This document shows, in pieces, positions 25,711-35,057 of a stretch of 64,000 nucleotides of DNA. Under the pieces are notes generated by a model that ran no database searches, had not been told where the DNA came from, and worked only from the letters and a program-made list of their open reading frames with translations. The position numbers and the translations under genes were made by a program. The stretch lies in assembly GCA_020544565.1 (NCBI GenBank), contig CP078014.1, forward strand, positions 564,574-628,573, written 5' to 3'. The DNA is from Bradyrhizobiaceae bacterium (lineage in GTDB: Bacteria > Pseudomonadota > Alphaproteobacteria > Rhizobiales > Xanthobacteraceae). How positions within the stretch are numbered: position 1 is the first letter of the stretch; the number at the start of each line of letters is the position of its first letter.

Positions 25711-27210
25711 CTATCCTCGCGGAAGGATGTTCTTGTGGATGCGGCCGTCCTTCATGATCAGCGCGAGGCTGGTCGCGGGGCGGCTGAGCAGGTCGATATC
25801 ATCGAGCGGATTGCCATCTACCACCAGCAGGTCGGCCAGCGCGCCCGTCGCCAGCACGCCGAGCTTGCCCGGATAGGGATTGCGCGGGCCGCACAGCGCC
25901 AGCAGCTCGGCATTGGTCGCGGTGGCCATGGTGAGGATCTGGGCGTTCGAATACCACCGCTTCAGATGCGTGAGCATGATGCTCTGCCGCGCCGCCAGCT
26001 CTCTGGAGAACAGCATGTCCGAGCCGAATGCGGTCTTGAGGCCGTGCTTGATCGCGAGCTTGTAGGCGCTGTCGGTGCCGGCGAACACCTGCACCTGCGC
26101 GACGCGGCTCGGCCCGGTGAGAGGGACGGTATCCGCGTCGCTGAGGAACGGCTGGATGCTGAGCCAGACGTCCTTGCCGGCGATCAGTTCGGCGGTGGCG
26201 TCGTCCATCATGTGGGCGTGCTCGATGCAGCGCGCGCCGGCGGCGATGGCGCGGCGGATCGTCGGCGGCGTGTAGGCATGAACGGTGACGAAGGTGTTCC
26301 AGTCGGTCGCGACCTCCACCGCCGCGCGCACTTCGGCCTCGCCCAGCGTCAGCAGATCGAGCGGGCTGCGCGGCGAGGACACGCCGCCGCCGCCCACGAT
26401 CTTGATCTGCGATGCGCCCTGCATCAGTTGTTCGCGCACCCGCAGCCGCACCTCGTCGGGACTGTCGACGATGGCCGCGCTCCCCGAGGACTCGGCGTAG
26501 CTGAGCTTGCCGCCCGGCTGGCGGGGAATGTCGCTCAGCGGGCGCAGGTCGCCATGGCCGCCGGTGGCCGTGATCATGGCGCCGGACGGATAGATGCGCG
26601 GGCCGGGAACCAACCCCTCGTCCACCGCCTGCTTGATGGCGAATACCGGGCCGCCGAGATCCCTGACGGTGGTGAAGCCGCGCATCAGCGTGCGTTCGGC
26701 CTCGGCTGCGGCGGCGAGATGGATGTAGCCGGTATCGCCCGCCAGCAGCACCTGCACGGGCAGGGCCACGAACATCGTGTGCCAATGCGCGTCGATGAGG
26801 CCGGGGATCGCGGTGCGTCCGCCGCAATCGATCACTTGCGCTCCGGCCGGCGGCGGCAGGGCGCCGTCCGCGATCGAGCTGATGCGGTTGCCTTCGATCA
26901 TCATGCTCACGCCGTTGCGCAGGCTCGACGAGACGCCGTCGAACAGCCGCAGATTGGTGAGAACGGTGACGGAGGGCGCCGCAGGCGTCGCCGTCTGCGC
27001 GCGTGCCGGCAGGCCGAGCGCCGTGAGCGCCGCCAGCGAGCCGCCCGCGCCGGCGACGAAGCCGCGCCGCGACAGCTCGGAGCTGACCTTCCTTGTGACG
27101 GCATGAAAGGCGGGTTTGTGACAGAGGCAACCGACGTGATCGGCGTTATCGCTCAGTGTGGTGCAGGCAAACACGGCAGATCCTCCACGTACGGCGTGAC
27201 GGGGTCGCAT
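25711..27210 (-). CDS. Exported amidohydrolase (imidazolonepropionase/prolidase-like)
   Basis: A metal-dependent hydrolase of up to 499 residues. A twin-arginine signal is visible (SRRGFVAGAGG followed by hydrophobic residues and ARAQ, about 48-72), so the folded enzyme goes to the periplasm. Metal ligands are in IDAHWH (HxH), the VHAY and EHAHM histidines, and the aspartate of FGSD, the usual pattern of the superfamily. Substrate is uncertain; close groups hydrolyse dipeptides or amides. The frame opens at ATG 27,210, far upstream of the signal, and no good start lies nearer, so the N-terminus is doubtful. First chromosomal gene after the element. Confidence 0.82.
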   Translation of the reverse strand: MRPRHAVRGGSAVFACTTLSDNADHVGCLCHKPAFHAVTRKVSSELSRRGFVAGAGGSLAALTALGLPARAQTATPAAPSVTVLTNLRLFDGVSSSLRNGVSMMIEGNRISSIADGALPPPAGAQVIDCGGRTAIPGLIDAHWHTMFVALPVQVLLAGDTGYIHLAAAAEAERTLMRGFTTVRDLGGPVFAIKQAVDEGLVPGPRIYPSGAMITATGGHGDLRPLSDIPRQPGGKLSYAESSGSAAIVDSPDEVRLRVREQLMQGASQIKIVGGGGVSSPRSPLDLLTLGEAEVRAAVEVATDWNTFVTVHAYTPPTIRRAIAAGARCIEHAHMMDDATAELIAGKDVWLSIQPFLSDADTVPLTGPSRVAQVQVFAGTDSAYKLAIKHGLKTAFGSDMLFSRELAARQSIMLTHLKRWYSNAQILTMATATNAELLALCGPRNPYPGKLGVLATGALADLLVVDGNPLDDIDLLSRPATSLALIMKDGRIHKNILPRG

Positions 27211-27351
27211 CGGCCCGGCGTCGTGACGTGGACGAGGGCTGGCCGGAGTTCTCGCACCGTCGACGGAATTCCGGTATCACAGATTCATCACAAAGATCGC
27301 GGATCAGCATCCACGTCCGTGTGTCCGCATCATGATCGAACGGGAGCTTCG

Positions 27352-27741
27352 GTGGAGTTTACATCATCCGCAATCGGGCGCGGGGTTCTGCTGGGCGGCC
27401 TGATGGCCGTGCTGGCGGGCTGCGCCGGCGGCGCAACATCGAGCGCTTTCGTCGATCCTGCGAAATACGATCTGTACAATTGCAAGCAACTGGGCGCGGC
27501 GCGCAGAACCGCCGACAGCCGGGTTGTGGAACTCGAAGGTCTGATGGCGAAGGCGGAAACCGGTGCGGGCGGGGTGCTGGTGTCGGGCCTCGCCTATCAG
27601 ACCGAATATCTCACCGCGCGCGCCCAGCGCGATCTCATCGACGAGCGGATCGCCAGCAACCATTGCACCGCCGCCGACCTCGCTGCACCGCCGCCGGAGC
27701 CGCCCGCGCCGCCCGTGGCCGGACGAAAGGCGCGCCGCTGA
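27352..27741 (+). CDS. Small lipoprotein, conserved in Bradyrhizobium relatives
   Basis: A 129-residue protein with a lipoprotein signal: hydrophobic stretch then LAGC, lipidated cysteine C24. The mature part has the YDLYNCKQL motif, a central helical region and a proline-rich tail. The GTG start at 27,352 is favoured by GGGAG ten bases upstream and gives a normal-length signal. No function is known for the family. It converges with the FAD monooxygenase gene. Confidence 0.7.
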   Translation: MEFTSSAIGRGVLLGGLMAVLAGCAGGATSSAFVDPAKYDLYNCKQLGAARRTADSRVVELEGLMAKAETGAGGVLVSGLAYQTEYLTARAQRDLIDERIASNHCTAADLAAPPPEPPAPPVAGRKARR

Positions 27742-27760
27742 CGCGACGCGCTCGCCCCGC

Positions 27761-28954
27761 TTACGGCTGCCGCCACTCGTAGATCCAGTTGTGTCGCGCC
27801 AGCAGCCGTGCTCCGCCCAGCATCCCGATCACCCGATCGCGGGCGAGGCCGAACGGTCCCGTCAGGTGATAAATCCGCCCGCTGTCGCGCGCGGCGCGCT
27901 GCACCCGTCGCACGCGTGGCGCGCGCTCGCGGACATAGGCGGCGAAGGCGGCTGCCGGATCGTCGGGAGTGTCGGCGAGGCACGCCGCGATCACGGCCGC
28001 GTCCTCGATCGCCATGCCCGCGCCCTGCGCCACGAACGGCAGCATGGCATGGGCGGCGTCGCCGACGAGGGCGATGCGGCCGTTGTGCCATACGCCGCCG
28101 TCGGGCATCGCGAACAGCGCCCATTTGCGCCAGCTATCCACCGCGCCGATCATCGCGCGCGCCGCCGCCGGCCATCGCGCGGCGTCGAAATGGGCGGCGA
28201 CCTCGGTGGCGTCGCCGGGCTCGCTCCAGCCCGGTTTGTTCCAGGTCCCCGTGACGACGGCGACGAGGTTGATCCGCGCCCCGCCCGACACGGGATAGGC
28301 GACCAGATGGGCGTTCGGCCCCATCCAGAGCTGGACCCGCGCCGCGCCGGCGTCGCCCGGCAGGCGCTTCACGTCCACCGTGCCGCGCCAGGCGATGCGG
28401 CCGGTGAAAGACGGCGCCACATCGGGCGCCACATGCCGCCGTACGGTGGACCACACGCCGTCCGCGCCGATCAGCGCCCGTGCCCGGACCTCGTGCCGAG
28501 TCCGGCCGATACGGTGGACCACAGTGACGCCGTCGGCATCGACGCCGACGTCTTCCACCTGCGCGCCGAGGCGCAGTGCGATGTCGGGATGATCGGTGAC
28601 GCGGGCGGCCAGCGCACCCTGCAGGTCGGCGCGGTGGACGATCCAGTACGGCGCGCCATAGCGGGCGGCCGCGGCGGCACCGAGTGGAATGCGGCCGGTC
28701 TCGTCGCCGGTGCGCGCGGTCCGGATGCTGATCGAATCGGGCGCGAGCACGCGCGGAGCGAGACGGGGTTCGAGGCCGAGACCGATCAGGATGCGACTGG
28801 CGTTGGGCGACAGTTGCAGCCCGGCGCCCGCTTCCTCCAGCCGCTCGGTGCGTTCCAGAATGACGACACGGAAGCCGCGGGCGGCGAGCGCGAGCGCAGC
28901 GGTCAATCCTCCGATACCGGATCCGGCGATGGCGATGGTGCGCGTGGCGGCCAC
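27761..28954 (-). CDS. FAD-dependent monooxygenase (salicylate/p-hydroxybenzoate hydroxylase type)
   Basis: A 397-residue flavoprotein monooxygenase. The FAD-binding Rossmann motif GSGIGG lies near the N-terminus, a second GADGVWSTVR motif is in the middle, and GDAAHAMLPFVAQGAGMAIEDA comes near the end. These are the three signatures of class A hydroxylases. The likely start is GTG at 28,954, directly after the stop of the small zinc-finger gene. Possible substrates are aromatic acids or a quinone-pathway intermediate; the sequence does not say which. Confidence 0.87.
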   Translation of the reverse strand: MAATRTIAIAGSGIGGLTAALALAARGFRVVILERTERLEEAGAGLQLSPNASRILIGLGLEPRLAPRVLAPDSISIRTARTGDETGRIPLGAAAAARYGAPYWIVHRADLQGALAARVTDHPDIALRLGAQVEDVGVDADGVTVVHRIGRTRHEVRARALIGADGVWSTVRRHVAPDVAPSFTGRIAWRGTVDVKRLPGDAGAARVQLWMGPNAHLVAYPVSGGARINLVAVVTGTWNKPGWSEPGDATEVAAHFDAARWPAAARAMIGAVDSWRKWALFAMPDGGVWHNGRIALVGDAAHAMLPFVAQGAGMAIEDAAVIAACLADTPDDPAAAFAAYVRERAPRVRRVQRAARDSGRIYHLTGPFGLARDRVIGMLGGARLLARHNWIYEWRQP

Positions 28955-28962
28955 CGAATTTC

Positions 28963-29208
28963 TTAAGCCGCCTTGTCCTTCACCACGCATTCCGGCGGGC
29001 GGGCCTCGCCCGGGCGCAGGTCGGCGGCGTAGCGGTACAGCGTCGAGCAGTAGGGGCAGATGATCTCGGTGTCGCCGCCGAGATCGAGGAACACATGCGG
29101 ATGGTCGAACGGCGGGTTGGCGCCGATGCACATGAATTCGCGCGAGCCGATTTCGATGATGGCCACGCCCGCATCGTTCTGGAAGTGGGGGACGACGTGA
29201 TCCGCCAT
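28963..29208 (-). CDS. CHCC zinc-finger domain protein
   Basis: An 81-residue protein of the zf-CHCC family, with metal ligands C27, H36 or H38, C51 and C54 (the last two in CPYCSTLYR). Mitochondrial relatives (NDUFS6/complex I 13 kDa subunit) belong to the same family, and bacterial members are short free proteins like this. It stands immediately upstream of the FAD monooxygenase gene and may be co-transcribed with it. Intact and of usual length. Confidence 0.87.
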   Translation of the reverse strand: MADHVVPHFQNDAGVAIIEIGSREFMCIGANPPFDHPHVFLDLGGDTEIICPYCSTLYRYAADLRPGEARPPECVVKDKAA

Positions 29209-29495
29209 GATAATTCTACCTCGAATTCAAGTCCTGCGTGTCGTGTGCCCCATGCACACGGCCAAAGCCGAGCGACGTTTGCCGCAGCCTTGCCTGCATA
29301 CACACAATCATAGCAGTTTCCTACATCGCGGGGCTGCTTTCGTCCAATCCGCGACGGAGGGCTTGTTTGCAATTCGACACAATCTTGCCGTCTTGGGAAA
29401 GCCCTTCTTTGGTTGGGGAGGTTGTGTCGGAAGAACGCCGCACCATGTCCCCCGATATCCGCCTGGCGGACCGCTGAACGGAATGTGATTTCGCG

Positions 29496-30623
29496 ATGAC
29501 GATGACATTGTCCCGACGCATCGGACTGGCGCTGGCGGCGACCGCGGTATCCGCGGCCGCGCTGGCGTGGCTCGTGCCGTCCGCGCGCCAGGCCGGAGCC
29601 CTTCTGCTGGCGCAGGACGACCCCGCGCGATTGTCGGACGTCCGGCTCGGCGCGGTGTTGCGAACAAACGACGCAGCCCTGAATGAAGGCGCGGCGGCGG
29701 CGCTGGCGGCAGGGGACGCCGATCTGGCGCGCAGTTTCGTGGAGCTTGCCGCCAGCCAGGGCCGCCCGGTGGCGCCGGAGCTGGCGGACAAGGTGGCGGC
29801 GGCGGTCGCCGACGAGAATTCCGCGACAAGTGTCGCGCGGCGTTTTGCCACCGGTCTCGTCACCGGCGAGGCTGACGATGTGGCCGGCCTGTCGGGGACG
29901 GTAGCGGGCGATCTGTTCGTGTTCGGCGACATTCGCGACGTGGTGCGCGAGGGCAAGCGGCTGGCGATGGGCGAGGATGTCGATCACCTGGTGCTCGGCC
30001 TCGCCGGCGCCGGCCTTGCGGTGACGGCGGCGACCTATGTCTCGGTGGGTGGCGCCGCGCCGGTGCGGGCGGGGCTTTCCATGGTCAAGGACGCCCGCAA
30101 GGTCGGGCGGCTCGGCGCGGGCCTCACCGAATGGGCCGGTCGCTCGGCGCGTGGCGTCGTCGATGCCCCGACGTTGCAGCAGGCGGTGGCCACCGCCTCG
30201 TTCGCGCATCCCGGCCGCACCCTCGACGCGGTGAAGGCGGCGTTCAAGACCGAGAAGGCCGGCGGGCTGGTGCGGCTCGCCAAGGATGCCGGCCGCCTCG
30301 GCGAGAAGGCCGGCACCAGGGGCGCGCTCGACGTGCTGCGCATCGCCGATGGGCCGGCGGACGTGGCGCGGGCGGCGCGGCTTGCGGAATCCAAGGGCGG
30401 CCAGACCCGCGCCATCGTCAAGATGTTCGGGCGCGGCGCGCTGCTGCTTGCCACCGGCGCGTTCAATCTGGCGTGGTGGGTGTTCGCCGCGCTCATGGCC
30501 CTGTTCGGCCTGCTGTCGTCGATCAAGGCCACCACCGAGCGGCTGACGCTGGCCTGGATCGGGCGCGCCAAACTGAAACGCGCGCGCCGCGATCTGGCGC
30601 TGGCGCAGGCGCGGGCTGCATGA
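29496..30623 (+). CDS. Conserved membrane protein of unknown function
   Basis: A 375-residue protein not recognised as a named family. It has an N-terminal membrane helix (about 9-28), an alanine-rich helical region (40-130), a hydrophobic segment at about 165-187 rich in glycine, another helical and basic region (195-305), and a C-terminal hydrophobic pair (about 312-345) followed by a lysine/arginine-rich tail. Codon and GC usage match its neighbours. It looks like an inner-membrane protein with large soluble parts. No catalytic motif is visible. It stands alone between divergent and co-directional genes. Confidence 0.6.
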   Translation: MTMTLSRRIGLALAATAVSAAALAWLVPSARQAGALLLAQDDPARLSDVRLGAVLRTNDAALNEGAAAALAAGDADLARSFVELAASQGRPVAPELADKVAAAVADENSATSVARRFATGLVTGEADDVAGLSGTVAGDLFVFGDIRDVVREGKRLAMGEDVDHLVLGLAGAGLAVTAATYVSVGGAAPVRAGLSMVKDARKVGRLGAGLTEWAGRSARGVVDAPTLQQAVATASFAHPGRTLDAVKAAFKTEKAGGLVRLAKDAGRLGEKAGTRGALDVLRIADGPADVARAARLAESKGGQTRAIVKMFGRGALLLATGAFNLAWWVFAALMALFGLLSSIKATTERLTLAWIGRAKLKRARRDLALAQARAA

Positions 30624-30710
30624 GGGCGCTGGCTCGGCGCGCGGCGCCCGGGTAAACGTGTGTCCCCGATCCCCATCCCGTTTCAAATCCCAGCAACGAT
30701 GGACTGTCCG

Positions 30711-31463
30711 ATGCCGAGTTTCCACAACGGCTCCGTTGAAATCGCTTATCTTGATGAAGGCGAGGGCGAGCCGATCGTGCTGGTGCACGGTTTCGCTTCG
30801 ACCAAGAACGTGAACTGGGTTTACCCGGCGTGGACATCAGCGCTGACGCGGGCGGGGCGGCGCGTCATCGCGCTCGACAATCGTGGCCATGGCGAGTCCG
30901 CCAAGCTGTACGATCCGGAACTGTATCATATCGGCACCATGGCGGGTGACGTGCGCGCGCTGATGGATCACCTCGGCATCGCGCGCGCCGACATGATGGG
31001 TTATTCCATGGGCGGGCGCATCACCGCCTATCTCGCGGCCCACGACCCGCAGCGCCTGCGCTCGGCGATCCTCGGCGGCATCGGCATGGGACTGATCGAG
31101 GGCGGCGGCCCCAACGAAAACGTCGCCGCCGCGCTGGAAGCGCACTCGCTCGACGACGTGACCGATCCGATGGGACGCACGTTTCGTGCTTTCGCAGACC
31201 AGACCCGCTCCGATCGCAGGGCGCTGGCGGCCTGCCTGCGCGGCTCGCGCCGGCTGATGACGCGCGAGGAGGCGGCGTCGATTCCGGTTCCGGTGCTGAT
31301 CGCGGTCGGCACCACCGACGACGTCGCGGGCTCCGCGCACCGCCTCGGCGCGGTCATTCCCGGTTCGCAAGTGCTTGATATTCCGAACCGCGACCACATG
31401 CGCGCGGTCGGCGACCGCGTCTACAAGGACGGCGCGCTGGCGTTCCTCGCGCACCGTCCGTAA
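30711..31463 (+). CDS. Alpha/beta hydrolase
   Basis: A 250-residue alpha/beta-fold hydrolase. HG oxyanion motif LVHGFAS is near residue 25, the nucleophile elbow GYSMGG (serine near 100) and the catalytic histidine in NRDHM near the C-terminus. The acid is probably the aspartate in TTDD. The start at 30,711 (MPSFHNGSVEIAY) matches the family's usual beginning; an ATG at 30,699 would add four residues. Substrate is unknown (ester or small-molecule). It precedes cysE without a shared control region. Confidence 0.85.
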   Translation: MPSFHNGSVEIAYLDEGEGEPIVLVHGFASTKNVNWVYPAWTSALTRAGRRVIALDNRGHGESAKLYDPELYHIGTMAGDVRALMDHLGIARADMMGYSMGGRITAYLAAHDPQRLRSAILGGIGMGLIEGGGPNENVAAALEAHSLDDVTDPMGRTFRAFADQTRSDRRALAACLRGSRRLMTREEAASIPVPVLIAVGTTDDVAGSAHRLGAVIPGSQVLDIPNRDHMRAVGDRVYKDGALAFLAHRP

Positions 31464-31585
31464 GCGGCGGTAGAGAAAATTATTCTCCGGAAGGCGGAGA
31501 AGAATATGCCAACGTCACTCTGAGGGGCGTTGCGACCTTTCTTTCCGCCATTATGTGCTAACATCTTTCCAGTCACGTCAGCCGG

Positions 31586-32416
31586 ATGGCAATCATGGTC
31601 AAGCCTCATCTCGATTCCAAAGCCGCTCTTGCCACCGTCGATCCGGTGTGGAGCCGGATCCGCGATGAGGCCGAGGAGATCGTGCGCCGGGAGCCGGAAC
31701 TGGCGACCTTCATCTATGCCTCGGTGCTGCATCACGACCGGCTGGAGGACGCGGTGGTGCATCGCGTCGCCGAGCGGCTCGATCACGCGGCGCTGTCCGG
31801 CGAACTGATCCGTCAGGTCTATCTCGAAGCGGTGCGCGACGAGCCCGATTTCGGCAATGCCTTCCGCGCCGATCTGGTGGCGGTGTTCGACCGCGATCCC
31901 GCGACCTCGCGCTTCATCGATCCGCTGCTGTACTTCAAGGGCTTCCACGCCATTCAGGCGCACCGGCTGGCGCACTGGCTCTACGGCCGGGGCCGCAAGG
32001 ATTTTGCTTTCTACATCCAGAGCCGCGCTTCGGCGGAATTCCAGACCGACATCAATCCCGCGGCAAAGATCGGCCGCGGCATCTTTCTCGATCACGCCAC
32101 CGGCTTCGTGGTCGGCGAGACCGCGGTGATCGAGGACAACGTCTCGATCCTGCACGACGTCACCCTCGGCGGCACCGGCAAGGAGAACGAGGACCGCCAT
32201 CCCAAGATTCGTCAGGGCGTGATGATCGGCGCGGGCGCGAAGATCCTCGGCAACATCGAAATCGGCCACTGCGCGCGCATCGCCGCCGGATCGGTGGTGG
32301 TGAAGCCGGTGCCGAACAACGTCACGGTGGCCGGCGTGCCTGCGAAGATCGTCGGCGAGGCCGGCTGCGCCGAGCCGTCGCGCACCATGAACCAGATGCT
32401 CGGCGCGCTCGGCTGA
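31586..32416 (+). CDS. cysE: Serine O-acetyltransferase
   Basis: A 276-residue enzyme making O-acetylserine from serine and acetyl-CoA, the first step of cysteine synthesis. It has the N-terminal helical SATase domain (about 20-150), then left-handed beta-helix hexapeptide repeats (about 160-250) including DHATGFVVGETAVI and the glycine-rich GGTGK segment. The C-terminus does not end in isoleucine as in enzymes that bind CysK tightly; it ends in LGALG. Start could be 31,586 or 31,595. It has normal length and is cytoplasmic. Confidence 0.93.
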   Translation: MAIMVKPHLDSKAALATVDPVWSRIRDEAEEIVRREPELATFIYASVLHHDRLEDAVVHRVAERLDHAALSGELIRQVYLEAVRDEPDFGNAFRADLVAVFDRDPATSRFIDPLLYFKGFHAIQAHRLAHWLYGRGRKDFAFYIQSRASAEFQTDINPAAKIGRGIFLDHATGFVVGETAVIEDNVSILHDVTLGGTGKENEDRHPKIRQGVMIGAGAKILGNIEIGHCARIAAGSVVVKPVPNNVTVAGVPAKIVGEAGCAEPSRTMNQMLGALG

Positions 32417-32520
32417 AATTGCGTTGCACGATGCGGTGAATTCCGCCGCCGGCTCTGGCGCGCGGCGCGATCAGGCATTAAAGCTGTCGCCGCAATAGCT
32501 CACTCATCTGGAGAAACGAC

Positions 32521-32739
32521 GTGGACGTGAAGGAAGTCAGGAAGCTCGACGCCTATCTCAAGCGGCTGTTCGGCAATCCGAAAATCCGCGTTGTGCCGCG
32601 CCCCAAGAAGGACGATTCGGCCGAGGTCTATATCGGCGAGGAGTTCATCGGCGTGCTGTTCGTCGACGACGAGGACGACGACCGTTCCTATCAGTTCCAG
32701 ATGGCGATTCTCGAAACCGATATCGAGGAAGACGACTGA
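32521..32739 (+). CDS. DUF3126 family protein
   Basis: A 72-residue acidic protein of a small alphaproteobacterial family. Motifs are KLDAYLKRLFGN, AEVYIGEEFIGVLF and the acidic tail EEDD. The GTG start at 32,521 follows GGAG (32,510-32,513) by seven bases. Its function is unknown. It follows cysE at about 100 bases, an association that is plausible for co-expression but not proven. Confidence 0.85.
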   Translation: MDVKEVRKLDAYLKRLFGNPKIRVVPRPKKDDSAEVYIGEEFIGVLFVDDEDDDRSYQFQMAILETDIEEDD

Positions 32740-32766
32740 AGCCGCGCGTCGTCTTTCGCAACATCG

Positions 32767-33501
32767 TCACCCGCGCGTCGAACGCACGCGGGTGATCAAC
32801 TGATCCACGGCGTTCGCGACGTCGCGCCACTGCGCCAGCCATGCGCGCGGAAAGCGGAAGGTGAGGTCGGCGCCCTCGATGCGGCGCTCGCTGAGGCACA
32901 TGCCCGGCGTCTTGCCGTCGCGGGTGCAGCGCGCGACCAGACGCGGCGCGTCGGCATAGACCAGATCCTCGCCGGCATAGGGCGTATCGTCGCGGAACGG
33001 CCGCGTGCTCAGCCCGTCCGTGCTCTGCCCGCCGTCCGCATCGAGATAGCGCGGATAGATCGTGCGCAGCCGCTCCTCGGGCGCCAGCGCGTCATGATGC
33101 GCGGCGATCGACAGGAAGATGCGGTCGATGGGCGTGGCCTGATCCTCGATGGTGTCGGCGCTGACATGGCGCGGTGCCTCCGGCGGCTCCAGCGACGGGA
33201 ACACGAAGCCGAGATCGACGCGCTCCTGCGGACCGGTCCGCTTCTGGACCTTGATCCGGATCGCCTTGGTCGGAACGTTGAACAGCGTATTGCCGATGCT
33301 GACCGGCAGCCGCGTGGGATCGCCGGCCGGTCCGGCCTGCCATGTCGGCCACAGCAGATAGGTGACGACGGCCACGGCGCAGGCGCCGATCGCGCCCATC
33401 ACCATCAATGGCACGTGGTGGGTGCCGCCGCGCCGCGCCGCGCGCCGGCCCGCGCCATCTCGGGTCGCGCCACGTTGCGTTGTCGGTGAATGCAGAGCCA
33501 T
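32767..33501 (-). CDS. Membrane-anchored hypothetical protein
   Basis: A 244-residue protein with a cytoplasmic basic N-terminus, one membrane helix (about 32-50) and a periplasmic domain of nearly 200 residues with no recognised catalytic motif. The start at MALHSP (33,501) is chosen over a longer in-frame ATG at 33,561 because the extra part is unlike a membrane-protein N-terminus. Two cysteines (RCTRDGKTPGMC) could form a disulfide. It converges with the DUF3126 gene. Confidence 0.65.
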   Translation of the reverse strand: MALHSPTTQRGATRDGAGRRAARRGGTHHVPLMVMGAIGACAVAVVTYLLWPTWQAGPAGDPTRLPVSIGNTLFNVPTKAIRIKVQKRTGPQERVDLGFVFPSLEPPEAPRHVSADTIEDQATPIDRIFLSIAAHHDALAPEERLRTIYPRYLDADGGQSTDGLSTRPFRDDTPYAGEDLVYADAPRLVARCTRDGKTPGMCLSERRIEGADLTFRFPRAWLAQWRDVANAVDQLITRVRSTRG

Positions 33502-33738
33502 CGCAAGGTGCCGGGTGTTGCAGAGCGGGAGGGCCGGGCGGCCGGATCGAATCGTCACCAATTATGCCATGCCCGCCTGATTCGCCTCCGGTTCCATGCG
33601 GTTGCGCGTGGCGCGAGCCATACCCGGGCGGCAGGGCGCTGTCCGGCAATTAACCCTTTCTTAAGGATAAGGTGGCGGGCGCGCCGGCATTTTGCCAAGC
33701 ATGGGTCCGCTTGGTCCCTGTGTGGAAAGTGCCGCGTG

Positions 33739-34068
33739 ATGTCGCCCGAAGCGTTGAATTCGCTGTTCGCCCTGCTGCTCGGATTCGCCGTGGCGGGGGC
33801 CCTGGTGAACGGCTATCAGGCGTTCGTGCAGAAGCAGCCGGGCTTCGGCCTGCTGGCCCAGGAGACCGGGCCGAAGGCGTTCGCGGCGGTGCCCTTTCTG
33901 GTGTTCGCCGCGCCTTTCATCATCATGCGCAACACCCTGCTCGGCCGCCAGATCGAGGGCCGGCGGTTCGAATTCGTGATGATGGCCACCATCATCGCCG
34001 GGTTCTGGAGCCTGATGTCCGGCACCTTCGTCCTCATGATGCTGGAAACCGCCGGCCTGATCGCCTGA
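33739..34068 (+). CDS. Small conserved membrane protein
   Basis: A 109-residue protein with three hydrophobic segments (about 8-28, 48-65 and 80-105), the last methionine- and alanine-rich. It has the look of a small inner-membrane protein conserved in Bradyrhizobium relatives. Start ATG 33,739 follows GGAAAG. Function is not known. It runs in the same direction as the carbonic-anhydrase-like gene downstream. Confidence 0.65.
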   Translation: MSPEALNSLFALLLGFAVAGALVNGYQAFVQKQPGFGLLAQETGPKAFAAVPFLVFAAPFIIMRNTLLGRQIEGRRFEFVMMATIIAGFWSLMSGTFVLMMLETAGLIA

Positions 34069-34155
34069 ACGCCGCCGCCAGGTGCCTGTCGGCCGCCGCC
34101 CGCTCTCGCCAGAGCCCGCTCATCCGTGGCATGGTCCGCCAAAAGGAGAGACTGC

Positions 34156-34686
34156 ATGGCGATCTACGAACTCGACGGCGTTGCCCCCGAACTTCCCGCG
34201 TCCGACCGCTATTTCATTGCCGAGACGGCCGCCGTGATCGGCAGGGTCCGCCTCCACAACGATGCCAGCGTGTGGTTCGGCTCGGTACTGCGCGGCGACA
34301 CCGAACTGATCGAGATCGGCGAAGGCTCGAACGTGCAGGAGAACTGCACCTTTCACACCGATCCCGGCTTTCCGCTGACCATCGGTCGGAACTGCACTAT
34401 CGGCCACAACGTCGTCCTGCACGGCTGCACCATCGAGGATGGCGCGCTGATCGGCATGGGTGCGATCGTCATGAACGGAGCGCGGATCGGCAAGGGCTGC
34501 GTCGTCGGCGCGGGCGCGGTGGTGCCCGAGGGCAAGCAGTACGAGGACCGCTCGCTGGTGATCGGCGCGCCGGCGCGGGTGGTTCGCACGCTCACGCCCG
34601 AACAGGTGACGGCGTTGACCGGCGGCGCGGCGCATTACGTCCACAACGGCAAGCGCTTCCGCGCCGGGCTGAAGAAGATCGGCTGA
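34156..34686 (+). CDS. Gamma carbonic anhydrase-like (YrdA/CaiE-type) protein
   Basis: A 176-residue left-handed beta-helix protein. Three histidines, H67, H84 and H89 (FHTD, GHNVVLHG), sit where gamma carbonic anhydrases bind metal. The short length without an extra acidic loop is typical of the YrdA/PaaY branch, whose members may act as carbonic anhydrases, thioesterases or acyl transferases. AAGGAG precedes the ATG at 34,156. Probably a trimer in the cytoplasm. Activity is not certain. Confidence 0.87.
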   Translation: MAIYELDGVAPELPASDRYFIAETAAVIGRVRLHNDASVWFGSVLRGDTELIEIGEGSNVQENCTFHTDPGFPLTIGRNCTIGHNVVLHGCTIEDGALIGMGAIVMNGARIGKGCVVGAGAVVPEGKQYEDRSLVIGAPARVVRTLTPEQVTALTGGAAHYVHNGKRFRAGLKKIG

Positions 34687-34728
34687 ACGCGGACCGCTGA
34701 CGCTGGCGGGCGGCGGCCTTTCTGATGA

Positions 34729-35037
34729 TCAGGCCGCGTTTCCGATGTTTGCGATCGGCTCGATGGCAGCAAGGTCCTTGCCGATGGCAAGTTCTGCGGT
34801 TTTCACATCATACGCGTTCTGCAAATTCATCCAGAGTTGAGCAGAGGTTTTAAGGGCCCGGCCCAGCCGCAAGGCGGTATCGGCGGTCACGCCGGTTTCC
34901 CCATTCACAAGGCGCTCGATACGGGTTCGGGGAACATGGCAAATCGCCGCGAACTTGCCGGGGGACATCTTGAGCGGGATGAGAAACTCCTCTCGCAGGA
35001 TTTCGCCGGGATGAAGCGGCGGCAGCTTCCTGGCCAT
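34729..35037 (-). CDS. higA: HigA-family antitoxin (orphan)
   Basis: A 102-residue XRE-family antitoxin with the typical HPGEILREEFLIPL start, an HTH (about 25-60, GKFAAICHVPRTRIERLVNGE) and a C-terminal helix LWMNLQNAYDV. HigBA modules place the toxin immediately upstream. Here only the final part of a HigB reading frame is recognisable at 35,058-35,205, so the antitoxin appears to have lost its partner. It could still act as a repressor. Confidence 0.85.
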   Translation of the reverse strand: MARKLPPLHPGEILREEFLIPLKMSPGKFAAICHVPRTRIERLVNGETGVTADTALRLGRALKTSAQLWMNLQNAYDVKTAELAIGKDLAAIEPIANIGNAA

Positions 35038-35057
35038 GTGAACCTCCTTGGTTTCGG

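Noticed and set aside
25636..27741. A long open frame on the plus strand across the amidohydrolase gene
   Set aside because: It lies antisense to a well-conserved enzyme and its sequence is low-complexity and Arg/His/Asp-rich, as expected for a shadow frame in GC-rich DNA. Only its last 390 bases, the lipoprotein, are a real gene.
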